A stretch of 12,482 nucleotides of DNA from Chloroflexota bacterium (GCA_022562335.1 JADFPM010000051.1:1-12482); one strand, 5' to 3'; positions 1 to 7,182 are shown, counted from the stretch's first letter. Numbers and translations: made by a program. The notes: generated by a model from the sequence alone, not told the origin.

Positions 1-155
1 GAAAAGCCAAGCGAGAGGCAGGCCGGGTTCCAGGCATACAAGCGTAAAGTCGCTAGTGAAGCGCCGCGGCCAGTATGTTCGAGTAGTGCCTCATCCACAG
101 CCATATTCCATGCTCCGGAAGCAGCCTCATTTTTGATCAATCGCCAAGTTGTCAT
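1..155 (-). CDS. Lipoate-protein ligase A family protein (partial, N-terminal 51 codons)
   Basis: Minus-strand reading from the ATG at 155 gives 51 uninterrupted codons that run off the left edge. Three blocks match the N-terminus of the LplA/LipB-like ligase family: WRLI at residues 4-7, a GAWNMAVDEALL block at 14-25, and LRLY-x-W-x-P-x-CLSLG at 37-50. Members transfer lipoate, octanoate or biotin to the lysine of carrier domains in the cytoplasm; which substrate cannot be told from this part. There is no Shine-Dalgarno sequence before the ATG. A TACTAT element about 12 nt upstream could act as a -10 box and give a nearly leaderless mRNA, which is speculative. The gene lies 66 nt downstream of the aldolase fragment on the same strand and shares its lower GC, so the two probably belong to the same original neighbourhood. 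Confidence 0.8.
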   Translation of the reverse strand, partial: MTTWRLIKNEAASGAWNMAVDEALLEHTGRGASLATLRLYAWNPACLSLGF

Positions 156-221
156 GGTAGGGGTATAGTACTCAAAAGGTGTATAGTTCTTGAGGTGGAA
201 TCAGTCTGTGAGGTCCCTTGG

Positions 222-896
222 CTATACAGACTCATCCAACTCTCTTAAAGCTTGAGTTACAGATATCTTAGGGATATCTTCCAACGGAGGCCGAACTGGC
301 CAACGTGGAAATCCATGTTTGTCAGCTACCAAGCCTTTAATTAGCGATGGAAAGGGCACGTATTGTTCCAAGATTCGGCGCTGAGCAGTCACTAAGATTT
401 GCGTTTCTGAAAGATCTTCGTTTCGAGATATACCATCATAGATAGCACGCAAGCTCGGCGAGATCAGGTTAGCCAGCGCCGTGATACAGCCTGCGGCTCC
501 ATTTTGTAAAGCCAGTGATAAATTCGAGTCTATGCCGGTAAAGACCGCCAGATCTTTTCCGAAAGTTTGGCCCAGAAAGCTAGCAAAGTCGGGGTCGTTA
601 GATGAATCCTTAATACCTGCAAACTGTACTGGGAAAGCATCTTTGAGCCGCATGAGTAGATTTCGAGAAAAGCCAATCCCTGCTAAACCAGGGAAGTGAT
701 ATGCAAGCAGATAGCCATCCGCTGGGACAGCTTTTTGGATCAACCGCTCGAACCATGTGAACAATCCGTCTTCGCTGGCTTCGCGAAAATAATACGGTGG
801 AAGAACAACCACACTGTGAAAGCCCAGATCAAAGGCCATTTTAGTCAATTCAATGGTTTCCTGTAAACGAGGGGTGCCGGTACCGGCCAAAAGACG
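222..896 (-). pseudogene. Dihydrodipicolinate synthase family aldolase, N-terminally truncated
   Basis: Recognisable homology starts at RLLAGTGTP (about 896) and runs to the TAG at 222-224, about 224 residues. Members of this (beta/alpha)8 class I aldolase family are usually about 290-300 residues, so roughly the first 80 are missing, including the GTTGE pyruvate-binding loop. Retained features are VVVLPPYYF, the active-site-type tyrosine in AYHFPG, and the Schiff-base lysine in AGIKDSS (codon 609-611). The open frame extends upstream to 1034, but those extra ~46 residues are an out-of-frame reading of the adjoining NrfD gene, so a 270-residue automated call (222-1034) would be a false fusion. 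The specific substrate (dihydrodipicolinate, N-acetylneuraminate, keto-deoxy sugar acids) cannot be assigned. Family membership is secure; whether the truncation is biological or an assembly error is open. Confidence 0.8.
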
Positions 897-898
897 AA
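885..898. other. Breakpoint joining two truncated genes
   Basis: At this point the NrfD-like reading frame (…NFVFW, codons 898-887) stops matching its family, and the aldolase family match (RLLAGTGTP, from 896) begins in another frame. The two matches overlap on about 10-12 bases, CGTCTTTTGG on the minus strand, which looks like a microhomology at a join. Base composition also changes here: a sampled 60-base block on the left (301-360) is about 47% G+C and one on the right (961-1020) about 58%. Confidence 0.7.
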
Positions 899-1108
899 AT
901 TCGTGATGAAGAAGCCCCACATCACCGACTGGTTCATCCCGGTCAAGCCCATTCCCCGGTTGACCATGAGGCCCGCGGCGGAAAAGGCGATCAAAACGAT
1001 GAAGCCCAGAATGCCAACGGCGCTCCAGAACCATTTGGGCGTGTCCAGGATCGACCGGAGCAAATCCCGGTTGACCTGGGTCGCTGATAGTGGTCTACCT
1101 TCCTGCAT
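887..1108 (-). pseudogene. NrfD/PsrC-like membrane subunit (ActC-like), 3'-truncated
   Basis: The ATG at 1108 opens a frame whose first 74 residues look like the start of an ActC/NrfD quinol-interacting membrane protein. It has a cytoplasmic lead (VNRDLLRSI), a first transmembrane helix at about residues 28-48, the GLGVTG-like segment GMGLTGMNQ, and WGFFITNFVFW, the usual start of helix 2. After that the frame leaves the family and stops at 845, where some 350-400 further residues and 8-9 helices would be expected. The gene starts 9 nt after the stop of the preceding NrfD gene, so it was the next cistron of the respiratory operon. The remaining fragment cannot form a functional subunit. Confidence 0.75.
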
Positions 1109-1117
1109 GAAAGCTCT

Positions 1118-2533
1118 TTACTCCGGTTTAGCCAACACCAGGTATTCGCCTCTGATAAAGGTCTGCATACTCTGGTATTTGGCCCCTTCCTTGGTTTCCC
1201 ATACCGAGATCATAGGGACTATCTTGGTGGCCGCCAGGTACACCAGGGCGGCGGCGCCAATTGGCCCTACAAGCATAAAAATATCCCAGAGGTCTGGAAG
1301 CACGGCCGGTGGAACATGGTCCAGGCCCATGGAGTATATATCCCCCGCGTTAAAAGCCCCCACGAACACCCGCAGGTTGAAAAGGAGCGCTCCGAGCAGC
1401 GCCGATAGCCCGGCCAGGGCCGGTCCCCAGGCGGTTTTGCGCACCGGGTTCCACAACAGTATCAAGAATGGCACCACGAAGGTGAAGAAGAAATTGGCCA
1501 CGAACACCCAGCCGTAGGATTTGATGAAAAAGTAATTGACGATGTTCTGTTCAACTTCCAAGCGGCCAAACCAGTACGTGATCAAAAATGCGAACACATG
1601 GTATGCCCACAGCAAGGTGAAGGCCAGCAACAACTTGCTGGCGGACCAGAAGGGCGATATGCCTATGTATTCTTGATAACCTCCCCAGCGCCGCATGATG
1701 TAAAGGATGACCAAAATCACGCCGAGGCCGGTCTGGAAACTTGTCAAGCTGAAAAGCACCGGGAAGATGGAATCTTTCCAACCGGGAACCATGCTCTGGG
1801 CATAGTCGGTGGTGATGATGAAGTGCACGTAGATCAGGAACATGAAGTAGAACGCGCCCAGCAGCGCGATCCCGGCCTTTTGGATCTCCCATTGCCGCTT
1901 GGTCCCGTACCAACGTCCCGCCAAAGCACGATAGATGGCCCTGCGGAAACCGGTGCTGGTGTAGCGTCTTTCGGCCATATCGGGCATGGAGGTCAACCAG
2001 AGGATGGCCAGGCTGGTCACTCCCAGGAAGGCGACCCCCAGCATATCCCACCAGTGGGGCGCCCCTATGGGCACCTCAAACCAGATGGTCCGGCGGAGCT
2101 CCAGCATATGCTCCCCCGCCCCGGGATTTTCAAAGGCCGGATATACCAGCATGAGTGGGATGAACAGTATGACGTTCACCACCCCCACCACGGCGAATAA
2201 CTCTGAGACTCGGGTCAAGGGACGCCGCCAATGGCTCTTGGTGAACCGGAAAGTCACCGCGGCCAGAGGGGCCCCCGAGGTGATCATGAACACGAAAAAG
2301 AAGCCGGTGGCGTAGTATCCCCACGGCCCGTGATCGGTAAACCCATCGGTGGTGGCCCGGACCACAAACCCGATTATCCCCAAGATAAACAGCACCCCTG
2401 CGCCGGCCAACCCCAATTTAAAGGCATTGGGCGCTGCCGCCGTCTTGGCGGCGAGGTCTGTGGTCATCTCTTCCGGACGGGGGAATACCCACATTCCGGC
2501 GTAACGGTGTTCGCTCTCAGCCATGGTTTCCAT
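1118..2533 (-). CDS. NrfD/PsrC-like integral membrane subunit of an alternative complex III-like enzyme
   Basis: A 471-residue polytopic protein with about ten hydrophobic helices. It carries the features of NrfD-type quinol-binding subunits: an N-terminal cytoplasmic stretch of ~35 residues, paired helices separated by short polar loops, and a conserved-looking central block (ITTDYAQSMVPGW followed by a helix) typical of ActC/ActF. Such proteins anchor the periplasmic iron-sulfur subunit and pass electrons from the quinol pool. An alternative ATG lies at 2524 (MAESEH), preceded by GGAA; it would shorten the overlap with the upstream gene to 8 nt. The longer start overlaps by 17 nt, and the sequence does not decide between them. 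Tight overlap with the iron-sulfur gene upstream and a 9-nt gap to the next NrfD-like gene indicate one operon. Whether it corresponds to ActC or ActF is not resolved. Confidence 0.85.
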   Translation of the reverse strand: METMAESEHRYAGMWVFPRPEEMTTDLAAKTAAAPNAFKLGLAGAGVLFILGIIGFVVRATTDGFTDHGPWGYYATGFFFVFMITSGAPLAAVTFRFTKSHWRRPLTRVSELFAVVGVVNVILFIPLMLVYPAFENPGAGEHMLELRRTIWFEVPIGAPHWWDMLGVAFLGVTSLAILWLTSMPDMAERRYTSTGFRRAIYRALAGRWYGTKRQWEIQKAGIALLGAFYFMFLIYVHFIITTDYAQSMVPGWKDSIFPVLFSLTSFQTGLGVILVILYIMRRWGGYQEYIGISPFWSASKLLLAFTLLWAYHVFAFLITYWFGRLEVEQNIVNYFFIKSYGWVFVANFFFTFVVPFLILLWNPVRKTAWGPALAGLSALLGALLFNLRVFVGAFNAGDIYSMGLDHVPPAVLPDLWDIFMLVGPIGAAALVYLAATKIVPMISVWETKEGAKYQSMQTFIRGEYLVLAKPE

Positions 2534-3299
2534 TTTTCAGTGGATACTTGTCTATTTTCTTCAGGTAGATCACATTGGGCTTGGTGGCCATCTCTTCCAG
2601 CAACCGGTAGCCCCGGGTGGTCCTATCGGCCGCGTGCTCGTGGTCGTTAAGATCGGCGAAGTACTTCTGCACGGGCCCCGACGCGTCGTCCTGGTCTCCG
2701 AACTGCAAAGCATTGGTGGGGCAGGCCTGCACGCAGGCAGGGAGGAAATTACGTTCCTTCATGGCGGCGTGGTCCAACTGCTTTCCTTCTTGACGCTCGA
2801 CCTTTAGCTCGCCCCTGCGTATGCGCTGGATGCAAAAGGAGCAACGCTCCATGATGCCGCGGCTTCTGACCGTGACGTCGGAGTTGAGCTGGTTGCGCAG
2901 CCTTTCCGGCCACTTGGGTTCCCACCAGTTGAAGATCCGGACCAGATACGGGCAGTTGTTGGCGCAATACCTGGTGCCGATGCACCGGTTGTATACCTGA
3001 ACGTTTAGGCCCTGGTCATTGTGATAGGTGGCGAAAACCGGGCAAACCGGCTCGCAAGGAGCGTTTTCGCAGTGCTGGCACATGATGGGAATGAAACGGG
3101 CCTTGACGTTGGGAAATTCCCCTTCCCAGTAACGCTCGATGCGAATCCACTCGTAGACGCGTTTCTGCAGGAAATAATCCTTGACGTTGATGGGCAGGTT
3201 GTTCTCCGCCTGGCAGGCCACGACACAGGCCTGACAGCCCGTGCAAAGGTCCAGGTCCACCACCATGCCCCATTTGTGCGCTATCCGGTTAGTTACCAT
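2517..3299 (-). CDS. Four-cluster ferredoxin-type iron-sulfur subunit (ActB2-like)
   Basis: A 260-residue protein with four cysteine clusters in the DmsB/NrfC/ActB order: C19-x2-C22-x2-C25-x3-C29; C74-x2-C77-x4-C82-x3-C86; C106-x5-C112-x3-C116; and C153-x2-C156 paired with C189-x3-C193-P. In the third group the second cysteine is replaced by Thr109 (CIGTRYC), the pattern expected for a [3Fe-4S] centre, so the predicted set is three [4Fe-4S] plus one [3Fe-4S], as described for ActB of alternative complex III. There is no signal peptide. Export in complex with the Tat-signal-bearing protein encoded just upstream is the likely route (inference). The ATG at 3299 follows GGATAAAG, an acceptable ribosome binding site. 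In several known alternative complex III systems this domain is fused to the molybdopterin-like domain; here a stop and a 108-nt gap separate the two. Confidence 0.9.
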   Translation of the reverse strand: MVTNRIAHKWGMVVDLDLCTGCQACVVACQAENNLPINVKDYFLQKRVYEWIRIERYWEGEFPNVKARFIPIMCQHCENAPCEPVCPVFATYHNDQGLNVQVYNRCIGTRYCANNCPYLVRIFNWWEPKWPERLRNQLNSDVTVRSRGIMERCSFCIQRIRRGELKVERQEGKQLDHAAMKERNFLPACVQACPTNALQFGDQDDASGPVQKYFADLNDHEHAADRTTRGYRLLEEMATKPNVIYLKKIDKYPLKNGNHG

Positions 3300-3354
3300 C
3301 TTTATCCAGCTTTTCCATACTCGGCCCCGGCCTGGGCCTAAAGTCTAAGAATAA

Positions 3355-3395
3355 ATCTCAAGATTGTCTATCCAAGTTGGACTATCTTTTGAGAT
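3355..3395 (-). promoter_or_regulatory. Intercistronic stem-loop between the ActB1-like and iron-sulfur genes
   Basis: The 108-nt gap between the two cistrons contains an inverted repeat with arms ATCTCAA (3355-3361) and TTGAGAT (3389-3395). Pairing continues as GAT/ATC after a 2-nt bulge, and TCCAA-G-TTGGA is nested in the loop. No T-run follows it on the minus strand, so it is not a standard terminator. It could be an mRNA-processing or stabilising hairpin that sets different subunit levels (inference). Confidence 0.4.
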
Positions 3396-3407
3396 AGCTA
3401 CCATGGC

Positions 3408-5723
3408 CTACGTGGCCTCGTCGGGGATGGTGTGTATGATTCGTTCACCTTCGTGGATGCCTATCTCCACGGCGCGCACGATTCCTTCAAACTTGGATAT
3501 CCTCATACTGGCGCCCGTCCCGGAAACCGTCACCCGCGTGCCGGCCCAAGCGAGAGAATCGCTATCTTTGACCCGGTCCGCGGCCAAAATGTCCACCACG
3601 TTGGCGCTCTCAGTGCCCACCCGGCCCGATGCGTACTCGGACCCATGGCGGCGGCCCTGTCCCAATGGGACCGCGATCACGTCCGGAGGGACGGCGGGGG
3701 TGGGATAGAGCAGCGCCCTGATATTGCCGCTGGAAGATTCTATGCGGACAATGTCGCCTTCCCGCAAGCCCAACTCGGCTGCCGAGGTGTCGTTGATCTC
3801 CACCCAGGTCTGCCAGGTGATGGTGGTCAATGGATCTGGGGCGGCCTGCAGCCAGGGCAGGTGTGCGTTGCGCCCGTCCAACAGCGTGTTATGGGAGAAA
3901 GGAACCAGGTAAAAGGATTTCCCCGCCCCGGTTGGGTTGTCGAATCTAGGTTCGGACGCCTTCGCGGCTATATCGTTGAACAGGCCGGCCGGGGGCGATG
4001 AAGGACCCTTGCCCGTCTCGGATTCATCCCACCAGCCGCCATTTTTAAGCAGGCTGGTCCAAAACTCGCCGGCCGACCCTGCTTTGATCGAGCCGCGGTT
4101 GAGGGCGAAGAGGGCGTCGGAGCCCTCCCGGAGCATCTTTTGATAGTTGGCCCAGGGCAGGTCTCCATCCCGGTCAAGCTCTTGGGCCATGGTGAGCAGA
4201 ATGTCGGGGAAGCTCAGCGGGTCCAGGTCAAGCAGCGGGTTCACCACCGGCTGCTGGAACCCCAACGTCTGGTAACCGGGGCCGGGCTCGGGGATATCGT
4301 CGCCCCAATCCTCTAAAGACAGCCGGTCGGGAAGAATGAGGTCCGCCATCACGTTTGTTTCATCTATGAACGGCGAGAAGCTGACGATGAACAGGTCATC
4401 GGCCTGGTCGAGGGTTCGGGCCAGGTTGAGCGAACCGGGCAATCCGTGGACCAGATCGGCGTTATGCAGCATCAACAGCCGGGTCTTGCCGCTGCGGATG
4501 GCTTCGGCCGCCTCTTCCCAGTCGGCCAGGGTGCCAACGTTGGCCGATGCCGGCACATCTTCCAGAGGGCTTCCCGGATTGAATCTAACTCCGCTATTGC
4601 CGACCAAGTGATTCAGAGCGTAGATGGCTTCCAGGTTGAACAGGCCGTTGTTGTAAGCGCCGGCCGATCCTCCGCCCAAGGCCAGGCTGGGGCCACTGCC
4701 GGCGAATTGCCTGGCGAGACCCACGATGAACTCCACCGGGCTCGCACCCAACATCTCTTCGGTCATGCCCATCTTCTGGGCCACGGTCTCGGGGCGGAAG
4801 GCTTCCAGCGCCGCTGCGCCCTGCCCGTTGGTCATGGCTCCCACGTCGGCGCCGGAATCCTGGAGCCCCTCGGATATGATCACGTATGCCAGGCTGAGGG
4901 CCAGATGGCCTTCCCAGCCGGGGTTGATGGGTACCCATTTGTCGGCGGCGGCGGCCGTCATGGAAAAACGGGTATCGACCTGGTAGAAGGTCCCTCGTTT
5001 ACGGCCTTCGCCCTGGCGGAACTCGCCGTAGCCCCGGCTCCAGCGTGTGGGCGAAAGCCAGGTGGAAAGGAAGTCCGCCCCAAAGGACAGCAGGAAACCG
5101 GTATTGGCCAGGTCGAAATCTGGCAGGGTGTCCTGCCCGAAGACGTTTTTCACCGCCATACGGTAGGTGTTGTTATCCAAGGTTTCAAACCCCAGATGGC
5201 GGCCTCCCACCGCCGCGGCGAACCGCTGCGCCACCAAGGCCAGGTGGCCCCGTAGCGGCTCGGTGACCAAGAGCATATCCTGGCCCCGGGCTTCAAGCTC
5301 CTGGCGGAGGATATTCAAGCCGTTGACGCCGGTGGCGTCTTTCCAGGGGATGGGGGTGAAATGGCCGGCTCCCCGGGCGCCTGAACGCCGCATGGGGCCG
5401 GATATCCGGTCGGGATGATATACGGCTTGCAGACCCGCTTCACACCGGGCGCTCTGCTTGCCATGATTCACCGGATACAGCGGATTACCTTGGATCTTTT
5501 TTGCCCGGCCGTCCATGACGCGGACGACGATGCCTTCGGGGCAAGGGCAACTCCGGCAAAGGGTGGCATACCAGTTATCCTGCCCCTTGACCAGGTCTTC
5601 GGGCAGCATGGTGGAGCTCTGGATACTGAGCTCGCCCTCGCGGATGCCGAAGCCTTCGCAAGCGACGGCGCCCACGGCCGAAAGGCCGGCCCAAGCCAAG
5701 AAATTTCGCCGCGTTAGTTTCAT
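3408..5723 (-). CDS. Molybdopterin-oxidoreductase-like, Tat-exported subunit (ActB1-like)
   Basis: A 771-residue member of the molybdopterin oxidoreductase superfamily. The N-terminus is a Tat signal (RRNFLA, residues 5-10, then a hydrophobic stretch). The stretch AVAC at 19-22 could be a weak lipobox. Next comes the usual N-terminal cluster region, but with altered cysteine spacing: C56-x2-C59-x-C61-x32-C94 instead of C-x2-C-x3-C. The segment GADFLSTWLSPTRWSRGYGE is the kind seen in ActB of alternative complex III, a domain known to have lost molybdenum cofactor. The C-terminus has the molybdopterin-dinucleotide-binding-like fold (LREGDIVRIESSSGNIRA). A TAG sits directly before the ATG, so no longer start exists; the nearest SD-like AGGTGA is unusually far upstream. 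The likely role is a structural or scaffold subunit on the periplasmic side. A catalytic Mo enzyme cannot be fully excluded. Confidence 0.85.
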   Translation of the reverse strand: MKLTRRNFLAWAGLSAVGAVACEGFGIREGELSIQSSTMLPEDLVKGQDNWYATLCRSCPCPEGIVVRVMDGRAKKIQGNPLYPVNHGKQSARCEAGLQAVYHPDRISGPMRRSGARGAGHFTPIPWKDATGVNGLNILRQELEARGQDMLLVTEPLRGHLALVAQRFAAAVGGRHLGFETLDNNTYRMAVKNVFGQDTLPDFDLANTGFLLSFGADFLSTWLSPTRWSRGYGEFRQGEGRKRGTFYQVDTRFSMTAAAADKWVPINPGWEGHLALSLAYVIISEGLQDSGADVGAMTNGQGAAALEAFRPETVAQKMGMTEEMLGASPVEFIVGLARQFAGSGPSLALGGGSAGAYNNGLFNLEAIYALNHLVGNSGVRFNPGSPLEDVPASANVGTLADWEEAAEAIRSGKTRLLMLHNADLVHGLPGSLNLARTLDQADDLFIVSFSPFIDETNVMADLILPDRLSLEDWGDDIPEPGPGYQTLGFQQPVVNPLLDLDPLSFPDILLTMAQELDRDGDLPWANYQKMLREGSDALFALNRGSIKAGSAGEFWTSLLKNGGWWDESETGKGPSSPPAGLFNDIAAKASEPRFDNPTGAGKSFYLVPFSHNTLLDGRNAHLPWLQAAPDPLTTITWQTWVEINDTSAAELGLREGDIVRIESSSGNIRALLYPTPAVPPDVIAVPLGQGRRHGSEYASGRVGTESANVVDILAADRVKDSDSLAWAGTRVTVSGTGASMRISKFEGIVRAVEIGIHEGERIIHTIPDEAT

Positions 5724-5779
5724 CTAATCAAAACTCGAGGATTCACCTGATAAATTCTGGCAGACATCTGGCAATCCAT

Positions 5780-6430
5780 CTACTTGTGACACACCGTGCA
5801 GTCGGTGGGCGCGTTGTTTTTCTGGTGGCAGTCAACGCAGGTCCCCATCTTAAGGGATTGGAACCGCTTGGGTTGGACCTCCGTCATGCGGGCCACGTCG
5901 CCATGGCAGATAGCGCAGGTTTGCGGCACCGTCATCGCCTGGTTTATCAACTCTCCGTTGATCGACACCCGGGTGGTTTCGATGTCTGGATCGGTGAAGA
6001 AACGGATGTGGGCCTCGTGGACGAACCGCACATGGTCGGGCAGCCGATGGACCCGCTCCCAGTCGATGGGAACGCCGTCCTCAAAGGCTTGCCGTACTTT
6101 TTGGATCTCCGCGGTGGCGGTATCGGTGGTGCCTTTCACGTCTTTGTGGCAAAACAGGCACTGCTCAACGGCAGGGACCGTCGCCGCTTCTCCCTTGGTC
6201 ACGTTGCGGTGGCAAAATTCGCATTGAATGCCCATGCCGCCCTCAGCCGTGGCGCCGGCGTGAACCGTGTGGGGGAAAGCCACCGGTTGGGGAGGCGCGT
6301 TACCCAGGCCGAAGGGAGGGTTGGAGAACGTGGAAATCAGCAGGACAACCACCACGAATCCTACGATGCCGGTAACGCCAAGGCCCACGGCGGAAAGGGC
6401 AAGTATCTTTCCCGTCGGACGGAATGGCAT
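5780..6430 (-). CDS. Membrane-anchored pentaheme cytochrome c (ActA-like)
   Basis: A 216-residue protein with one N-terminal transmembrane or uncleaved signal-anchor helix at about 10-33 and five CXXCH heme c sites: C70-C73-H74, C91-C94-H95, C172-C175-H176, C198-C201-H202 and C211-C214-H215. Other histidines (H54, H57, H128, H133, H138, H141) are available as distal ligands, fitting bis-histidine hemes of the cytochrome c7/class III type. This length, anchor and heme count match ActA of alternative complex III, which relays electrons on the outer face of the membrane. The gene is 56 nt upstream of the ActB1-like gene on the same strand, and translation would end with the fifth heme site just before the TAG at 5780-5782. 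Confidence 0.9.
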   Translation of the reverse strand: MPFRPTGKILALSAVGLGVTGIVGFVVVVLLISTFSNPPFGLGNAPPQPVAFPHTVHAGATAEGGMGIQCEFCHRNVTKGEAATVPAVEQCLFCHKDVKGTTDTATAEIQKVRQAFEDGVPIDWERVHRLPDHVRFVHEAHIRFFTDPDIETTRVSINGELINQAMTVPQTCAICHGDVARMTEVQPKRFQSLKMGTCVDCHQKNNAPTDCTVCHK

Positions 6431-6445
6431 CAGAGCTGGCCTGAT

Positions 6446-6461
6446 CGGTGATCCATCACCG
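6446..6461. promoter_or_regulatory. 16-bp dyad upstream of the cytochrome start
   Basis: Perfect arms CGGTGAT and ATCACCG separated by CC, centred about 24 nt upstream of the cytochrome ATG. The 2-nt spacer is too short for a comfortable RNA loop, so an operator-like protein site is the more natural reading, though it lies inside the operon. It could also be chance. Confidence 0.3.
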
Positions 6462-6527
6462 CGTACACGTCGTCATCGGTATATCTTGCCGGGTCATAGT
6501 TGATAGTTGATTGAAACACAGCCAAAG

Positions 6528-6557
6528 GCCGAAACTCTCACCGCCGAAGCTCTCACC
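6528..6557. repeat. Two-copy 15-bp tandem repeat
   Basis: GCCGAAACTCTCACC (6528-6542) is followed directly by GCCGAAGCTCTCACC (6543-6557), one mismatch in 15. It lies in the 155-nt gap between the small membrane protein and the cytochrome gene, where no coding frame is convincing. It looks like a simple slippage duplication. Confidence 0.6.
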
Positions 6558-6585
6558 AAGAAGGAGCCCCGGTGCTCTTCGAATA

Positions 6586-6882
6586 TTAAAACAGATTCCT
6601 GTCCCAGAAATTCTCCACCGTCGTTGCCTGGTTCAAGGCCAGTCCTATTACCACCGCGGCCACCGCCAGAACAACCACGGCGAAAGCCGTCAAGGGTACC
6701 CGCAGCCTGAGCGCCGGCGGCGGCAAATGCCCGGTGATGACCAGAGAGGGGATGACTGCGTGGGCGGTTACCAGCGTCACCGACCCGGTCACAATCAATG
6801 GAAGATAGATCCAAAGCCATTGCAGCAATAGATGGATGTTTTGCCAATCTATTGCGGTCAGCGCTTTGGGGTCTTGAAACAT
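6586..6882 (-). CDS. Small two-helix membrane protein at the head of the respiratory operon
   Basis: From the ATG at 6882 the product is 98 residues: a short polar N-terminus (MFQDPKALTAIDWQN), hydrophobic helices at about 18-49 (possibly one long or kinked segment) and 63-83, and a polar tail ending in NFWDRNLF. I do not recognise a named family. Position and orientation as the first gene of the operon suggest an accessory or assembly subunit of the complex. The frame is open back to 7035, and a second ATG at 6954 would add 24 residues. That extension is hydrophilic and unlike a membrane protein leader, so 6882 is preferred. Neither start has a strong Shine-Dalgarno sequence; GAGG lies 13 nt before 6882. 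Confidence 0.6.
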   Translation of the reverse strand: MFQDPKALTAIDWQNIHLLLQWLWIYLPLIVTGSVTLVTAHAVIPSLVITGHLPPPALRLRVPLTAFAVVVLAVAAVVIGLALNQATTVENFWDRNLF

Positions 6883-7006
6883 GCTGGACCCGGATCCTCG
6901 GCGGTGTAAATCCCCGTGATTTAACTCCAACGATTTAACCGATGGATTTTCCATGAAAATGGCGTCCAGAAGGCGAGTAAATCCAGCCTGGCCGGAAGCC
7001 AGGTGA

Positions 7007-7035
7007 AAAGTATCACAATGTCCCAACAGTGTCAA
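7007..7035 (-). promoter_or_regulatory. Candidate sigma-70-type promoter of the respiratory operon
   Basis: The minus strand reads TTGACA (7035-7030), a 17-nt spacer, then TACTTT (7012-7007); a TG-type extended element with GATACT overlaps it at a 15-nt spacing. The -35 is a perfect consensus and the -10 is weak. Initiation would be near 7000, leaving a leader of about 118 nt to the preferred start at 6882. It faces away from the plus-strand promoter at 7183-7213. Confidence 0.45.
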
Positions 7036-7149
7036 GGCAATCCCAAGCGCTCCGCAACCTGCGCCCTGCGCCTGTCAAGACCGGGAAAACGGTGTTGGCT
7101 TCTGCTGGTGCCGTGGGCTTGATCACGTTCGATCCGGGGCGTGGGTGCC

Positions 7150-7178
7150 TCACCTCGCCTTGAGCGTGGGCGAGGTGA
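7150..7178. promoter_or_regulatory. Perfect 10-bp inverted repeat in the divergent intergenic region
   Basis: Arms TCACCTCGCC (7150-7159) and GGCGAGGTGA (7169-7178) are separated by 9 nt, so the half-sites are centred 19 bp apart, close to two helical turns. The repeat ends 4 nt before the -35 box of the plus-strand promoter and about 115 bp upstream of the operon promoter. No T-run follows on either strand, so it is not a terminator. An operator for a dimeric regulator is the best reading. Confidence 0.5.
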
Positions 7179-7182
7179 AACG

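Noticed and set aside
163..198. 18-bp direct repeat around GTATAGT upstream of the lipoate ligase gene
   Set aside because: Only the first seven bases and a few others agree; too weak to separate from chance.
897..1034. N-terminal ~46 residues of the 270-residue frame fused to the aldolase
   Set aside because: They are an out-of-frame reading of the NrfD-like gene; no aldolase homology and the composition (Arg/Gly/His-rich) is that of a shadow frame.
1551..2324. Several 60-200 codon frames on both strands over the NrfD-like gene
   Set aside because: Shadow frames of a GC-rich membrane-protein gene, with His/Gln/Arg-rich products and no family resemblance.
3300..3407. Frameshift splitting an original fused ActB gene
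   Set aside because: The upstream protein ends with its complete C-terminal domain, the downstream one has its own start and ribosome binding site, and the 108-nt gap has hairpin structure, not coding sequence.
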